A stretch of 64,000 bases of DNA from Planctomycetota bacterium. GTDB lineage: Bacteria; Planctomycetota; JAJSAM01; JAJVHW01. Below the pieces are notes generated by a model. The model did no database searches. It was not told the origin of the DNA and saw only the letters and a list, made by a program, of their open reading frames with translations. This document shows, one piece after another, positions 54,081-62,415 of the stretch; positions within the stretch are counted from its first letter, which is position 1; each line of letters begins with the position of its first letter. Made by a program: the position numbers and the translations under genes. Where the stretch lies: the NCBI GenBank assembly GCA_021776825.1, contig JAJFFG010000050.1, positions 305,493 through 369,492 on the forward strand, read 5' to 3'.

Positions 54081-56206
54081 GGCCGGCGTACCTCGACGAG
54101 GACCGGCGCGCCGGCGGGGAGCCGGACGACGATCTGTCCGTTGGCGTCGGCGCGCGCATCCGTGGGCTTCTCACCCACCGCGACGCGGACGCTCTCGTTC
54201 GCGACGAAGCCTCCGACGATGACCTCGCGCTCGAGCTCCATCCCGGCGCGGAACGACACGGCGTCTGGCGACAGCGAGACGTCGACGAGCTCGCAACCGG
54301 CCTCGACGACGTGCGGGCGGCGCGGGGCGTTCGAGGCGAGCGCCACCTTCGCGTCCGGCCCGCCGAGGTGCACGTAGAGGGAGTCACCGCGCCGCTGCCA
54401 ACCGATGAGGCCGGAGCTGCGCGTCAGGTCGACGTCGCGCGACTCGCCGTCGATGCGTGCGGTGCGGCAATCACCGAACTTGCTGAGCGACCATCCGTCG
54501 TCCGTTCGCGTGACACGCGCGGTGCGTACGGCCGAAGTCACCGAACGCGTGTACCGCGAAGCGGGCACCGGAACGGTTGGCTCGTCGACCACCCAACGCT
54601 GGAGCAGGTCGTTCAGCACGGTGAGTCGAGCGGGGCTCGAGACGCAGTAGAAGTGCATGTAGATGTTGGCGGGCTTCAGGATGCGCTCGGCGCCGGTAGC
54701 CTCGATCGACGCCGAGACGTGGCGGAACGCGGTCGGCACACGATCGAAGAACCCCGCAAACACGTTCTCGTTCGGGGCGCCCGCGTAGACCTGGAGCTGG
54801 TCGTCGTCGAGACGTCCCCAGCCGCGCACACCGACCAACGTGCGATGCAGCGCGTCGAGGCGGTAGATGCCGCCGTTCAGGTTGACGGCGCCCGCTGCGT
54901 CGGCGGCGGCGATGGCGCTCGGAGGCGGAACGCAGTCGCCGCTCCAGAGCATGACGCGGCAGCGTCGATCGCCCTCGAGCAGTTGCTCGTCGATGAACCG
55001 GAGGCTCTCCGTGACCTCGGCCTCGGCGCTCGGCTCGTACCCGTCGAGACGCGCGAACGCGGCGCGCCCGAGTGCCGCCTGTTCCTTCGTACCGGGCACC
55101 GTCCACCAGAACGGGTGCAGCACCGAGTGCGACGCGGGCTCAACGTGCGCGTGGTTCAGGATCTCGCTGGCGACGCGCATGCGGTACGTCGGTTCTGCGG
55201 GAGCGAGGTCGTCCGTCAGGCTGGCGACGATGACGCTCACCGTCATCGGCACGGGCCAGCGAGACAGGATGTGGTCACGGAAGACCTCACCGCAGAGCTG
55301 CTCGCCGTCGACGGTCGAGCGGCTCTCGAAGCCGTCCCCGTCGACGTGCAGGAAGAACATCCGGCGACCGTTCAGGACCGAGGGGTGCGGCGCGGGAACG
55401 CCGCGTAGACCGAGGGCGTCGCGCAGGAACGCGAACGGGTCGAGGTGCCACGCGCGATCGGAGTAGTCGGCGACGCCCGTGCCGTGGTGCATCACCCAGG
55501 GATCGAGGGCGATGCCGCCCCAGTCCCCCACGACGACAGGCGCCAACTCGCGAGCGTCGGTGGCGCGGCGGCGCACGGTGACCCACGCGGTGTTGCGCTC
55601 GTCCTCGATCCAGGGCCCCGCGTACACGGCTTCGCCGCGAGGATCGCGCTCGAAGGCGCACGTCTGCCGGTCGAGGAACGAGACCTCGACGGTCAGCGGA
55701 CCCTTGGCGAACTCGTCGCCGAGTCCGAGGCCTCGACGTCCCAGCCAGCGGCGCAGCGTGGCACCGTCCTCCGCGACGGCCAGGGGACCGAACTCTCCGA
55801 CGTGCACGACACGCAACCCGGCGGGCTCGACCACACCCTCGAGCCAGGGCCACAGCCACTCGGCCGCGTTGGACGTCCCGTGGAAGTAGGTCAGGACGGC
55901 GCGGGCGTCCGCGAGCCACTCGACGGGCGGCGGTCCGTCGCGGACGTCGTGACGTCGTACCACCATCCCAAGATGGTTGAGCGGCAGCTCGAGCGTCTCG
56001 TGCACCGGGTCCTGCGTGTCGAGGACGTAGCTCTGCTGATCCGAATCGAACAGCGCGATGACCGTCCGAGCCTCGGTCTGCGCCGCTGGCTCTGGGGTGT
56101 CGTCAGCTGCGTGCGCCCAGCTCGCGACGCCGACGACGAGGGCATAGAGCATCCCCCGAGCGACCTCACGGAGCCTGACGCGTCCCCTGGGGTCGCGATC
56201 CTGCAT
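54077..56206 (-). CDS. pelA: PelA-like deacetylase lacking the glycoside hydrolase domain
   Basis: The product is 709 aa, against 948 in P. aeruginosa. After a signal peptide (MLYALVVGVASWAHA at ~19-33) the protein goes directly into the Rossmann-like domain that follows the hydrolase in PelA (RTVIALFDSDQQ; LPLNHLGMVVRRHDVRDG). The carbohydrate-esterase core is present: HVDGDGF at 287-293 and SHSVLHPF with H360 and H364 as metal ligands, plus FFDRVPTAFRHVSASIEATG later. It should deacetylate the polymer in the periplasm. The GH166 hydrolase is missing and no separate copy is in the window. It is the first gene of the operon. Confidence 0.88.
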   Translation of the reverse strand: MQDRDPRGRVRLREVARGMLYALVVGVASWAHAADDTPEPAAQTEARTVIALFDSDQQSYVLDTQDPVHETLELPLNHLGMVVRRHDVRDGPPPVEWLADARAVLTYFHGTSNAAEWLWPWLEGVVEPAGLRVVHVGEFGPLAVAEDGATLRRWLGRRGLGLGDEFAKGPLTVEVSFLDRQTCAFERDPRGEAVYAGPWIEDERNTAWVTVRRRATDARELAPVVVGDWGGIALDPWVMHHGTGVADYSDRAWHLDPFAFLRDALGLRGVPAPHPSVLNGRRMFFLHVDGDGFESRSTVDGEQLCGEVFRDHILSRWPVPMTVSVIVASLTDDLAPAEPTYRMRVASEILNHAHVEPASHSVLHPFWWTVPGTKEQAALGRAAFARLDGYEPSAEAEVTESLRFIDEQLLEGDRRCRVMLWSGDCVPPPSAIAAADAAGAVNLNGGIYRLDALHRTLVGVRGWGRLDDDQLQVYAGAPNENVFAGFFDRVPTAFRHVSASIEATGAERILKPANIYMHFYCVSSPARLTVLNDLLQRWVVDEPTVPVPASRYTRSVTSAVRTARVTRTDDGWSLSKFGDCRTARIDGESRDVDLTRSSGLIGWQRRGDSLYVHLGGPDAKVALASNAPRRPHVVEAGCELVDVSLSPDAVSFRAGMELEREVIVGGFVANESVRVAVGEKPTDARADANGQIVVRLPAGAPVLVEVRRP

Positions 56207-56365
56207 GAGCCCCTATCGGTCAACCGGGCGAGGCCGCTGGAGTCTCGGCAGGCACCCTTTGAGGCTCGATCGTCGCTAGTCGTCGCCTGGGTTGCCGCGA
56301 GCCGAAGATCGATTTACTTCGAGAGTGTTCGGGAGCCGATAGACTCCCGCGTCGCGCGGTGACGT

Positions 56366-56440
56366 GGGCCGTTAACTCAGTGGTAGAGTGCCATCTTCAC
56401 ACGGTGGAAGTCGCTGGTTCAAATCCAGCACGGCCCACCA
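56366..56440 (+). tRNA. tRNA-Val (anticodon CAC)
   Basis: A 75-base cloverleaf with encoded CCA. Acceptor GGGCCGT/ACGGCCC, anticodon loop TTCACAC reading GTG codons, T arm GCTGG-TTCAAAT-CCAGC. It marks the left edge of the accessory region. Confidence 0.96.
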
Positions 56441-56441
56441 C

Positions 56442-56468
56442 GTAAGTGCCGCGCGAGAGGGCACTTAC
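56442..56468 (+). terminator. Terminator hairpin after tRNA-Val
   Basis: GTAAGTGCC (56442-56450) pairs perfectly with GGCACTTAC (56460-56468), starting two bases after the tRNA CCA. Confidence 0.8.
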
Positions 56469-56832
56469 CGCAACCCGCGGTGTCGGTCGCCAAGTGCAGT
56501 CCCCTACCGAGTCCCCTACCGGCCACTGACGTACCCTGACCGCAGAGGATCCGCCGCGTTCGGATGCGAAGGACACGCCCGAAGCGGGGCGCTCCATCGT
56601 CGGGGGAACCCCGACGGCCACCGACGATCGAGTCGCGCAGCTCCCCGTGCGAGACACGAGTGGAACTCGGTCATGCCAAGGGTGCGCCCGATCCACGGCG
56701 CGCCCGCTGTGCCAACGTCGGTGAGATGCCCACCCCGCGCGTGCGGTTACCGGGGAGTCCTTCGTGGCGCGTCTCGGCCGACGCACTCGAGAGAGCGCGT
56801 CACGTAGTCGTCGTTGCTAGGGTCTTGCGATC
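56469..56832. other. Gene-free leader of the accessory region, with a 12-bp tandem repeat
   Basis: AGTCCCCTACCG is repeated at 56498-56509 and 56510-56521. No gene is seen in these ~360 bases, no integrase relic was recognised, and there is no second copy of the tRNA 3' end. The promoter for the DUF4062 gene should lie here. Confidence 0.5.
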
Positions 56833-59800
56833 ATGGACCCACCGCGGATGGAGCTTCGACACTACTCTGTCTTCCTGTCGTCACCTGCCGAGATGGCGCA
56901 CGAACGCTCGCAGGTGACGGGGTTCATCGCGAACTGGAACCGCAGCGTCGGCCGTCACTGGGGCGTCTGCCTTGACGCCATTCAGTGGGAGACAGACTCC
57001 ACGGCCGGGATGGGGCGTCCACAGGGGGTATTGACGCGCGACCTGCTGGACGCGCACCGTTCCAACATGATCCTCTTTCTCGCCATCGTGGGCTCGCAGT
57101 ACGGCTCTCCGACCGGAACGCATGACTCGGGCACCGAGGAGGAGATCGAGTGGGCCCTGGGCCAGCACCGATCCACGGGCGCACCGGAGGTCAAGGTGTA
57201 CTTCCACCGGTCTCCGACGATCGACGTGGGCTACTCCGAGAAGTCGATGGAGGCGCAACTCCGGAGTCTGCAGCGAGTGCTCTCGCTACGAGCGCGCCTG
57301 ATAGACCGCCAGGAGGCGCTGGTCCTCGAGTTCCGTGACCGGTTCGCGTTCTACGAGATGATTGAACGAGACTTGATGAACTGGCTCGGACAGTCATCGC
57401 GAGAGTGGCATGGTTCCGACGCCGGAGAGGATCAAGTTGCGCGTCAGCTGGCGTACGCCCAACTAAGTGGGCGAGCAACGATGGACGCCCTCACCTCGTC
57501 GGCTGCACCGGACGCGGAGTCCAGACTGTCGGCAGCCGCCCGGTGCCTCCCGTTACTCGCTCCGCTTGCGACCTCCTCCCGCACCGGGCGTGTCGAGGCG
57601 ATCTCGTCCGCGCGCGTGCTCGATATCGAAGCTCCGCTGATGCTGGCAGGCGGTGTCCGATCTGGGAAGAGTGTCGTCGTCCGTGAGTTGTTCCGTGCGC
57701 TCCGCGCAACCCGGGGGGCCGTACCCGTGCTCGTGGACTTCCGGGACTTTGTCTGTCCGCCGGATTCCGGGCCATCGGCGGACGCTCTGGTCCGTGTGGT
57801 TGAGGGCACAATCGCGAGAGGGGCATCAGTCGACTGCGAGTCTGTCTCGCTCCGGGGGCTGATCGAATCGTCGCGGCACCGTGTGGTCGTTCTGGGCGAG
57901 AACTGGTCGCGCCTCGTCGGTGACTCGTACCTGTGGGCTCATGCAGCACTGGCGGACTTCAGGAAGACGTTTCCGAGCGTCCGTGTCGTTCTCGTTACCG
58001 AAGGCGCTCCGTACGCGGCCCGTGCGGTTCTCCCGGGAGTCGAGGTCGCGCATCTGCTGCCGGCCGATTGGCGTCACAAGGGGATGGACGCCCGCATCGG
58101 GTCTATCGAACGCAACGAGGTCTCCGGAGCACTCGGAGACACACCAGCGATGCTGGCCCTGTCGCTCCCCGGCGACACACCGGCGAGGGCAGAGACCGGT
58201 CGCTTGGACGCCTTGGATGGAGCGATCAGCGACCTGATCCGCGCGAACGATCGGACAGGGGGCGACGGACTGGCGCAGGAGAGTGTCGAGCGCGCCGCGG
58301 TCGCGATCTGGAGTACGGCATTCCCGATCTCGGAGGACGGCTGGACGTCAGCGACCGTGCAGATCGGCGCGGAGCACGGCAAGCGACTTCGCTCCGAGCG
58401 CGTGACGGGAGCGTTTCGCAGCTACTGCGCGCCTGAAGAGGTCAGGTTCTTCTCAGATGACTTGGGCGCATTGGAGCGGAGGGACGACGGCGGATACCGA
58501 GTCCTGGAGCCGGTGGTCTTCGAGCGCCTCTGCATGCGCTATCTGGTTCGATCGGGGGAGGAGCCAGCGAGTTTCATTTGTCGGGCGGCACGACACAGCT
58601 GTTGGCGGAGGGTCGCGCTGTTCTTGGCGCTTGAGCAACCGGAGGCTGGCCGCCGGAGCGTAGACCGTCTCATCCAAGAGCTCGTCGCGGAGGAGAGCCC
58701 GAAGTACTCCGAACGGGTCTTCGATGAGCTCGGCTGGCTCTTCGCGCACGGTGTGGGATCGGACTCGAGTTTCGAGCGATGGCGTTCCATCGCCGCGCGC
58801 CGCGGGGGTGCCGGGCGCTTCGGTCTGCGACATGCTCACGCGTCTCACACGGCGTGGCGCACCACCAACGAGCTCCACCGACGAGACCGATTGACGATGT
58901 CTTTCCGAGATCTGGCGGTGGAGGGCAACTGGCTTCGCCAACTCTCGCGCGACGAGTGGGCAGTCTCCGCTCGCGTCCTTCCCGCCAGCCCGAGCCCCGC
59001 CGCATACGAACCTACCCCCCGACTCATCGGCGCCGCGCTGGGCGAACTCCGTTCGCTTGAAGACGTCGCGATTGGGAGGGTGTGTGGAGGCGCCTCGCCG
59101 TTCTGGCCATGGCGTGTTCCGAAGCTCGTTCTGCTCCGTCTGGTGCCGTCGCGACGTCGTGTCGTCTCCGCCATGCTGCAGGTCATCGCTTCGTTGGGAG
59201 GCACTCGCGCAGAGTTAGGAGCCGCGATGTCGCACCTCTGCGATCCCGATCGATTGCTCGCCACAGCGAATGTGCGTGACCTGGCAGATAGGCTCTCGTT
59301 GAGCAATGACCCTGAAGCTGGCTACCACCTCGGCGGATGGGAGCCGTCGAACTGGGACCGAACCAGTGCGCCCTGGCGCGTGACGCTGTGGGAGATCGCG
59401 TCGCTGGCGCACCAAGTCGGTCTGAGCAGTGTGCGGCTCGCAAGCCCCCGTGCTTGGGCCTCGCTGTCGGCTCTCGAACGAGGCCATGATGTGCCAAGAG
59501 AGTGGCTGCGGATCTGCGCGGGTCGCGGTCGCGCAGGCCTACTTCCTACTTCGATCCCAGCTCGCATGAGCGGGTACGTGTCGACGACCGTCCGAGCTGC
59601 CGCGGGCGCTTCGATCGAAGACGTGCTCCCGCGGACGTCGTCGGTCCTACTCGGCGAGTGCTGGGGCTTCGTCGGACCGCGATCGCTGTTGCACACCGCT
59701 GATCGCCCTCCCGCGCTCGCGCCGGACCTGTGGTCGCAAGCGATCGCCGCGTGCGACGCGTACCTAGGTGATCGCTCATGGACACCGCGCCTTCCCGTGG

Positions 59801-60087
59801 ATGCCGACCCACGGAACCCGTGTGAGTTCGGAGCCGAATTCTGGCGGGCCCTCTTCAGCGCAGTGGCGGGGAGTCCAAGCCACGCCGACCTCGACGCACT
59901 CGGCGTCGAGGTCGCGAGGCTGGCGGAACGCGACACACTGGCTGGGTGGGGCGTTAGGACGATCGTGCGCGGGGATGTCGTGCTCCTCGACGGCGGCGTA
60001 GTGACGCTAGATGAACTGGCGAGTGCGTGCTCAGTTCCTCGACTCCCTCTTGTTGACATCGACTTCCCGGGGCGGCCCCCGGGCTGA
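56833..60087 (+). CDS. DUF4062-domain STAND-like NTPase, candidate defence protein
   Basis: The product is 1084 aa. Residues 8-125 are a DUF4062 domain: HYSVFLSSPAEMAHERSQV, NMILFLAIVGSQYG, and the hallmark SGTEEEIEWAL. An NTPase module follows: Walker A GGVRSGKS at 273-280, a Walker-B-like VVVLGEN at 351-357, and a helical region that fits a STAND architecture. The remaining ~550 residues are helical with no recognised family, and would be the sensor. DUF4062 is related to TIR-like nucleotide-processing domains and occurs before NACHT-like NTPases elsewhere. No ribosome binding site precedes the ATG at 56833; ATG 56848 is an alternative. It lies next to tRNA-Val and a nuclease gene. Confidence 0.75.
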   Translation: MDPPRMELRHYSVFLSSPAEMAHERSQVTGFIANWNRSVGRHWGVCLDAIQWETDSTAGMGRPQGVLTRDLLDAHRSNMILFLAIVGSQYGSPTGTHDSGTEEEIEWALGQHRSTGAPEVKVYFHRSPTIDVGYSEKSMEAQLRSLQRVLSLRARLIDRQEALVLEFRDRFAFYEMIERDLMNWLGQSSREWHGSDAGEDQVARQLAYAQLSGRATMDALTSSAAPDAESRLSAAARCLPLLAPLATSSRTGRVEAISSARVLDIEAPLMLAGGVRSGKSVVVRELFRALRATRGAVPVLVDFRDFVCPPDSGPSADALVRVVEGTIARGASVDCESVSLRGLIESSRHRVVVLGENWSRLVGDSYLWAHAALADFRKTFPSVRVVLVTEGAPYAARAVLPGVEVAHLLPADWRHKGMDARIGSIERNEVSGALGDTPAMLALSLPGDTPARAETGRLDALDGAISDLIRANDRTGGDGLAQESVERAAVAIWSTAFPISEDGWTSATVQIGAEHGKRLRSERVTGAFRSYCAPEEVRFFSDDLGALERRDDGGYRVLEPVVFERLCMRYLVRSGEEPASFICRAARHSCWRRVALFLALEQPEAGRRSVDRLIQELVAEESPKYSERVFDELGWLFAHGVGSDSSFERWRSIAARRGGAGRFGLRHAHASHTAWRTTNELHRRDRLTMSFRDLAVEGNWLRQLSRDEWAVSARVLPASPSPAAYEPTPRLIGAALGELRSLEDVAIGRVCGGASPFWPWRVPKLVLLRLVPSRRRVVSAMLQVIASLGGTRAELGAAMSHLCDPDRLLATANVRDLADRLSLSNDPEAGYHLGGWEPSNWDRTSAPWRVTLWEIASLAHQVGLSSVRLASPRAWASLSALERGHDVPREWLRICAGRGRAGLLPTSIPARMSGYVSTTVRAAAGASIEDVLPRTSSVLLGECWGFVGPRSLLHTADRPPALAPDLWSQAIAACDAYLGDRSWTPRLPVDADPRNPCEFGAEFWRALFSAVAGSPSHADLDALGVEVARLAERDTLAGWGVRTIVRGDVVLLDGGVVTLDELASACSVPRLPLVDIDFPGRPPG

Positions 60088-60221
60088 TTCACGGGCCGTA
60101 GCCGCGCTCTGGCCCTCCTGTCTACCGCGTGCGCGGGCTCCCGCACCGGGGCACCACAGCGCGTGAGCCTGGCGATAGCGGGCCGCGGCCGCGCGTCGTT
60201 CCGCACGGAGACCGGTTCGCC

Positions 60222-60247
60222 ATACCGCATCAGGCCCAGATCGGCGG
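60222..60247 (+). repeat. REP-like element, diverged copy
   Basis: ATACCGCATCAGGCCCAGAT followed by CGGCGG, in the plus orientation of the family (consensus ATACCGTACCARGCCCAATT). It lies between the DUF4062 gene and the MraZ-Mrr gene. Confidence 0.6.
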
Positions 60248-60326
60248 CGCCAGCGCCCGCGATGGCCGCCAACAGGCCCCGCCCAACACGCTGCCCGGTA
60301 GACTGACGCTAGGAGGTACGCAACCG

Positions 60327-61301
60327 GTGTTCGTAGGACGACACCGTCGACGGACGGGCAAGTCGCGAGAACTCCACCTCCCCGCGGAGTACCGAGCGAG
60401 AGCCCTCACGTCGAACTGGGTTCTCGTCCCGACGGAACGCGGTCTCTGGGTTCTGCCCAACGGTTCGGACCGCGAACGCCACTGGGCGATGGACATCCTC
60501 GAGACCGGTCGTCACCTCGTCTCCCGCGACCTTGCCGCGGCCCTGCGTGGTCAGCGCGTTCGTCGTAGCGCGGCGACACATGCCAGTGACGAGACGCCGA
60601 CGACACTCAAGCGTGCCGGTCGGATGCTGGATGAAGAAATCCGGCGACTGCGCGAGCACGGCCATGAGATCGACGGTCGTGGGTTCGAGGATCTCGTTCG
60701 CGCGGTGTTGCGCGAAGCGGGTGCCACGGTCGCCGGCAACGTCCGCATCAAGGGCCTCGAAGTCGATGTCCTCCTCGTCGAGCTCCCCGCGAACGAGAAA
60801 CTCCGCTTCACGTTCGTCGAGTGCAAGCACCGCGTGCGATCGGGGCGCAAGGCCAGCGTCAGCCACGTCGCGCGGATGTACGGGTTGTCGGAGGCGATGC
60901 GCGACGAGGCACCGAGCCGACGGGCGATGATCGTCTCCAGCACAGGCTTCTCGGGACCGGCGGCCGTCTTCTCGCGTCTCTACAACCTGGACCTCAAGAC
61001 GTTCGACCAGGTCATCGAGTGGGCGGAGCTGGAACGTGACGCGTGGTCGCGAGTGAGTTGGCCGATATTCAGCGCGAAGTCGACGGACGCGGCTGGTCGC
61101 ATCTACATTCCGGCGGCGTTCTCGGGGTACGCGTCGCTCCGCGAGACGGTCGTCGTCTGCGGAGCCGGCAGGTACCTCCAGTTGTATCGCGAGGAGGAGT
61201 ACTTGGCGCTGGCTCGCCATCCGCGGGAAGTCACGGCAGATCTCGCGGACACCAGCGAGATCTCCCAGCGTGCGAGAGCAGACTGGGTTCGTGACTTCTA
61301 G
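60327..61301 (+). CDS. MraZ/AbrB-like protein interrupted by a PD-(D/E)XK (Mrr-like) nuclease domain
   Basis: The product is 324 aa from a GTG at 60327, ten bases after AGGAGG. It begins MFVGRHRRRTGKSRELHLPAEYR, the MraZ opening, then LVPTERGLWVLP. Residues ~93-115 form a helical linker. Residues ~116-230 are Mrr-type: GFEDLVRAVLREAGATV (E121), KGLEVDVLLV (D147), FTFVECKHR (E165, K167) and MIVSSTGFSGPA. The end (~252-300) is the second MraZ half: DAAGRIYIPAAFSGYASLRETVVVCGAGRYLQLY. A DNA-binding SpoVT/AbrB unit carrying a nuclease is the obvious model. It follows the DUF4062 gene by 239 bases. Confidence 0.75.
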   Translation: MFVGRHRRRTGKSRELHLPAEYRARALTSNWVLVPTERGLWVLPNGSDRERHWAMDILETGRHLVSRDLAAALRGQRVRRSAATHASDETPTTLKRAGRMLDEEIRRLREHGHEIDGRGFEDLVRAVLREAGATVAGNVRIKGLEVDVLLVELPANEKLRFTFVECKHRVRSGRKASVSHVARMYGLSEAMRDEAPSRRAMIVSSTGFSGPAAVFSRLYNLDLKTFDQVIEWAELERDAWSRVSWPIFSAKSTDAAGRIYIPAAFSGYASLRETVVVCGAGRYLQLYREEEYLALARHPREVTADLADTSEISQRARADWVRDF

Positions 61302-61498
61302 GGGCCGACACCGGCGCTGGCTGCCGCCGGAGCCGACTGGCTTGTCACGGGCCGCGGGATGGCCAAGCAACCCGTTTCCGAGACGCGCGCGGACGTCGAC
61401 ACCAGCGTCGGGCCACTCCCCGGGAGGCGTGGCGTGACTCCCGAACTGCTTGCCACACGCCGCCGCACCCGACTCGAGGACACGGCCTCCCTGATCTC
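61302..61498. other. Short interval without a gene
   Basis: Nothing recognisable between the MraZ-Mrr gene and the small minus-strand reading frame. Confidence 0.4.
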
Positions 61499-61801
61499 TC
61501 AGCGTGAAGGCAACTGCCCCAGCATCTCGCCACCGGTATTCGCGCTGTGGCGAGACTGCTGTTCGTCAGCACGAGACGCCGTCAGCGCCTCCTGGAAGGC
61601 GCGCACGGCTTCTGCCGCGCGAATCGCGAGCATCTCGAGGCGGCGACTATCGGCGACTGCGATCGCGGGTGGCCCAGTCGCGAAGAGTTGGGTGCGTCGC
61701 TCATGCGCCCGAAGCGACGCCGCTGACACGAGGATTCGGCTCTGCCGATGCGCGCCTCGCTTGAGCCCACGCAGCCGACCGTCCGCGAGCATTCGCGCCA
61801 T
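61499..61801 (-). CDS. Hypothetical protein, 100 aa, start codon inside a REP-like repeat
   Basis: Codon use is coding-like from the ATG at 61801 (MARMLADGRLRGLKRGAHRQ, then ILVSAASLRAHERRTQLF and RRLEMLAIRAAEAVRAFQEAL). The ATG is formed by the end of a REP-like element (GGTACGGTATG), and there is no ribosome binding site. No family was recognised. It may be the remnant of a longer gene cut by the repeat. Confidence 0.35.
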   Translation of the reverse strand: MARMLADGRLRGLKRGAHRQSRILVSAASLRAHERRTQLFATGPPAIAVADSRRLEMLAIRAAEAVRAFQEALTASRADEQQSRHSANTGGEMLGQLPSR

Positions 61802-61856
61802 ACCGTACCAAGCCCAATTCGGCGGGCTGACCGCTCCGCTTCGTATCAGGCTCCGC
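61800..61856 (+). repeat. REP-like element, longer copy
   Basis: ATACCGTACCAAGCCCAATT, then CGGCGGGCTGACCGCTCC and, after a variable stretch, ATCAGGC. The whole ~57 bases align with the inverted copies ending at 62332 and 63857. Confidence 0.75.
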
Positions 61857-61912
61857 GTTGCGTTGGTCGCGGTGATCCCGCGGTGACGCGGGGCAGCTCG
61901 AGGGGATGCGAC

Positions 61913-61947
61913 GGGGAGCGGGGAGCGGGGAGCGGGGAGCGGGGAGC
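61913..61947. repeat. Five perfect 7-bp tandem units
   Basis: GGGGAGC is repeated five times without interruption, a likely variable-number site. Confidence 0.95.
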
Positions 61948-61981
61948 GCACGTCGTACGGCGTTCTGGAGGGCGCGGGAGA

Positions 61982-62137
61982 CGAGATCTGCGGAGAGATC
62001 TCGCCGGTCGCCGCGCGCACGAGCAGGTGGAGCTGCGTCGTCACAAACACGAACGCGAAGACCTCGACCGGGCCCGCGTGGACGACCGCGCAGATCCTTG
62101 CGTAGCAACGCTTCCCACCCGGCCTCGTCGAGAACAC
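61982..62137 (-). pseudogene. Relic of a REP-associated (RAYT, Y1) transposase
   Basis: About 52 codons resemble the middle of IS200-like RAYT transposases: GPVEVFAFVFVTTQLHLLVRAATGEISPQI, where functional members read (V/M)-x-NHxHLLVR with the HUH metal-binding pair. The first His is Gln here (TTQLHLL), and the catalytic Tyr region and both ends are missing. The frame then runs into the 7-bp repeat array. The relic lies amid REP-like elements, the usual partners of RAYTs. Confidence 0.55.
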
Positions 62138-62415
62138 GCCGCGGCTAGTGATGAGCCGGTCGGCGCGGGCGAACTCCTGGCCAGGTGGGTGCAGGAGGGC
62201 ACCCTCTGGGCGACGGACGCGCCCGAACGGCGAAGGTCACGTCGCTGGTCGGATGGGCGACAGACGCCGTCCGCGATCGAGCCTGAGAGGACGTGGAGCG
62301 CCCAGGCCGCCGAATTGGGCCTGGTACGGTATGACGAGGCGCTGGCGATGCGGACGGTGTGACCCCGACGCCAACTCGGAGTTGCCGAGCGGGCATCCTC
62401 TCGAACGCGGCGCGG
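62138..62415. other. Gene-free stretch with first copy of the 139-bp repeat
   Basis: No gene is supported; half of the interval is the direct repeat described separately. Confidence 0.5.
62195..62333 (+). repeat. 139-bp perfect direct repeat, copy 1
   Basis: Identical to 63720-63858 over all 139 bases, from GAGGGCACCCTCTGGGCG to GGTACGGTATG. Its last ~57 bases are a REP-like element in inverse orientation (core 62307-62332). Flanks differ immediately outside. Confidence 0.95.

Noticed and set aside
56397..56786. Minus-strand frame ending in RAGFEPATSTV
   Set aside because: The tail is the antisense of tRNA-Val, another classic annotation artefact; the rest has no protein-like character.
61913..61947. 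CRISPR-like or regulatory array
   Set aside because: The units are only 7 bp with no spacers; it is a simple tandem repeat.
62195..62362. A gene C-terminus encoded in the 139-bp repeat (EGTLWATDAPERRR...)
   Set aside because: The same peptide appears in both repeat copies only because the DNA is identical; there is no start, ribosome site or family match.
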